Source of the DNA: RYN-230 sp963782185 | GTDB lineage: Bacteria > Actinomycetota > Actinomycetes > Streptosporangiales > Streptosporangiaceae | Assembly (NCBI GenBank): GCA_963782185.1 | Contig: CAWAJB010000027.1 | Span: forward strand, 1-64,000 | Reading direction: 5' to 3' | DNA: 64,000 bases | Program-made: the position numbers and the translations under genes | The notes under the pieces: generated by a model | Seen by the model: the letters and a program-made list of their open reading frames with translations, nothing else | What the model was told of the DNA's origin: nothing | Databases searched by the model: none | In this document: in pieces, positions 62,629 through 64,000 of the stretch | How positions within the stretch are numbered: the stretch's first letter is position 1 | Layout: every line of letters starts with the position of its first letter

Positions 62629-64000
62629 GTGAGGCATGTTACGCGCTCTGCTGACAGCCGAAATCGCGAAATGGCCACCAGACGCGGCGCGCGCCTGCGG
62701 GCCGCATGCGCCATGGCGGCCGCGGCGCTGCTCGCTTTAGTCGCGTCGGCACCTGCCCAGGCGGTAACGGCGGCCTACGCAGCGCCGACCTCGGCGTCGG
62801 CGCTGGCCGGCCACGGTGACGCGGTCCTGGACGTCGTGATGCTCGTCAACGAGTCCGGCAGTGAGACCAACGCCAACGTCGCGGCGGAGCGGCAAACAGC
62901 CGGGACGATCGCCCAGGCACTGCTCAACCCGCGCAGCCGGGTCACGGTCGTGGGGTTCGGTGGGGTGAATCACATGACCCCGGCCCAGGACCCGGTCAAC
63001 GTGGCCTGCCAGCCGACGATCGCGAGCGGTGCAGTCAACCTGTCGTACCTCGCCTCGTGCGTGAACAGCCTGCACCGGCGGACCGAGGCCGAGGGCGACG
63101 ACACCGACTATGCAGCAGCGCTGGGCCAGGCGATGTCCTACTTCAACCCCGGTACCGCGTACGGGCGGCAGTCCCCGGCCGGGGCGGTCAAGGTCATCCT
63201 GATGATGACTGACGGCGGAGTGGACGTGCGCCGGGACACCCAGCAGTACGGCACGAACTGGCTCGCGGGCGTGCATCACGCGGTGAACCTGCAGCTCGCG
63301 GCCGCGCGGGCGGACGGCGCCCAGGTGTGGCCGCTGGGCTTCGGCACCATCTCGCACACGGACCATCAGTACCTGAACCACCTGGCCGCCAGCGGTGCCC
63401 AGACGGCCTGCGACAACCGCCAGGTGTCCAAGCCGCGCGCCACGGTCGTGAACAACCCGGCCGATGCGCTGGCCGCGCTCGACGCGCTGTACGCGGCGGC
63501 CGGCTGCCTGGGCAGCAACAGGTCCTCAGTCAGCATCAGCGGCAACCAGACCCGCTGGCTGCAGGTCAACATCCCCCCCATCGCCAGCGACGCCGTGATC
63601 AGCGTCAACCGCGGCAACCCGGGCATCCAGGTCGGTTTCTACCATCCGGACGGCCAGCAGTGGACCGACGGAACGGCGCTCAGCGGGACCGCCACCGCCG
63701 TGGAGGCCCTGCATATCACCAACCCGCAGCCGGGTGAATGGCGGATCAAGCTCACGGCGCCGCCGGGGCTGGCCAGCCAGCTGGTCACCGCGACCGCGTT
63801 CTGGCAGGGCGCGGTGGACGCGCTCATGCAGGCCACCCCGAGCAGTGCGCAGCCCGGTCAGCCCATCAATGTCACGCTGAGCGTGCTGGGCGCGAACGGC
63901 CCGATCACCGACCCGGCCACGCTCTCGCAGATGCAGGTCGCGGTCAGCGTCTCGGGTGCCGGGCTGTCCGACGCCACCGAGATCCCGGTCAGCAACACCG
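62629..64000 (+). CDS. Secreted von Willebrand factor A-domain protein, 5' part
   Basis: The frame is open to the window end (at least 457 residues). GTG 62629 follows a G-rich site; ATG 62671 is an alternative. A Sec signal peptide is evident (RLRAACAMAAAALLALVASA then PAQA). The vWA domain spans about 60-300: DVVMLVNESGSETN is a MIDAS-like site with N in place of the usual second D, DDTDYAAAL supplies the threonine, and VILMMTDGG the later aspartate. A beta-rich domain with SGNQTRWLQVNIPP follows. Role unknown; likely surface adhesion or envelope sensing. Confidence 0.82.
   Translation, partial: MRHVTRSADSRNREMATRRGARLRAACAMAAAALLALVASAPAQAVTAAYAAPTSASALAGHGDAVLDVVMLVNESGSETNANVAAERQTAGTIAQALLNPRSRVTVVGFGGVNHMTPAQDPVNVACQPTIASGAVNLSYLASCVNSLHRRTEAEGDDTDYAAALGQAMSYFNPGTAYGRQSPAGAVKVILMMTDGGVDVRRDTQQYGTNWLAGVHHAVNLQLAAARADGAQVWPLGFGTISHTDHQYLNHLAASGAQTACDNRQVSKPRATVVNNPADALAALDALYAAAGCLGSNRSSVSISGNQTRWLQVNIPPIASDAVISVNRGNPGIQVGFYHPDGQQWTDGTALSGTATAVEALHITNPQPGEWRIKLTAPPGLASQLVTATAFWQGAVDALMQATPSSAQPGQPINVTLSVLGANGPITDPATLSQMQVAVSVSGAGLSDATEIPVSNT

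Overview
The sequence is high-GC, dense and rich in GTG starts, and carries families typical of filamentous actinomycetes: DUF2637 transfer proteins, an XRE-DUF5753 regulator with an RsbW-type kinase, DUF6247 and a TIGR03086 protein. No rRNA or complete tRNA was found, so genus is not assignable; a Streptosporangiales- or Streptomyces-like host is an inference. Almost the whole window is accessory DNA.

1-15.8 kb: a translationally coupled minus-strand defence operon. In transcription order it holds a DUF1998/YprA-type helicase, a SNF2 helicase, a PglX/DrmMI-like adenine methylase, McrB and McrC. Both helicases carry several frameshifts; the methylase and McrBC are intact. A perfect 16-bp palindrome lies upstream.

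16-20.3 kb: an XRE gene, remnants of an actinomycete conjugative element (DUF2637 and a partner), a tRNA/tmRNA 3'-end-like sequence and an IS110 element with a long 5' non-coding end.

20.3-31.4 kb: a nested set of mobile elements. A transposase-like gene (minus strand) is split by an antisense group II intron. The intron's reverse-transcriptase gene is then split at three conserved motifs by three different site-specific recombinase elements: a serine recombinase element (21.16-24.12 kb), a second serine recombinase element with perfect terminal inverted repeats (24.47-26.71 kb), and a three-gene tyrosine recombinase (RIT) element (27.0-30.4 kb). The four RT pieces rejoin in frame when the elements are removed.

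31-39.8 kb: an AbiL/RloAB-like ATPase and RloB pair, then a small metabolic locus (GntR regulator, ornithine cyclodeaminase-like protein, divergent class V aminotransferase), a MazG-like protein, VapBC, a TIGR03086 protein and a DnaQ-like exonuclease.

39.8-58.8 kb: a toxin-antitoxin and gene-fragment archipelago. At least ten TA-like modules (VapBC, Phd/PIN, RelBE, AbrB/ParE-like, PIN/HTH, nucleotidyltransferase/wHTH and others) lie among duplicated and truncated pieces. A 1.1-kb block is present at 42.2 and 54.3 kb, and part of it also at 37.5 kb. This region also has an apparently in-frame ECF-sigma/relaxase chimera, a PLP decarboxylase and an HNH endonuclease.

58.8-64 kb: an IS1380-like remnant, a second and intact group II intron (minus strand), and the start of a secreted von Willebrand A-domain protein that runs off the window.
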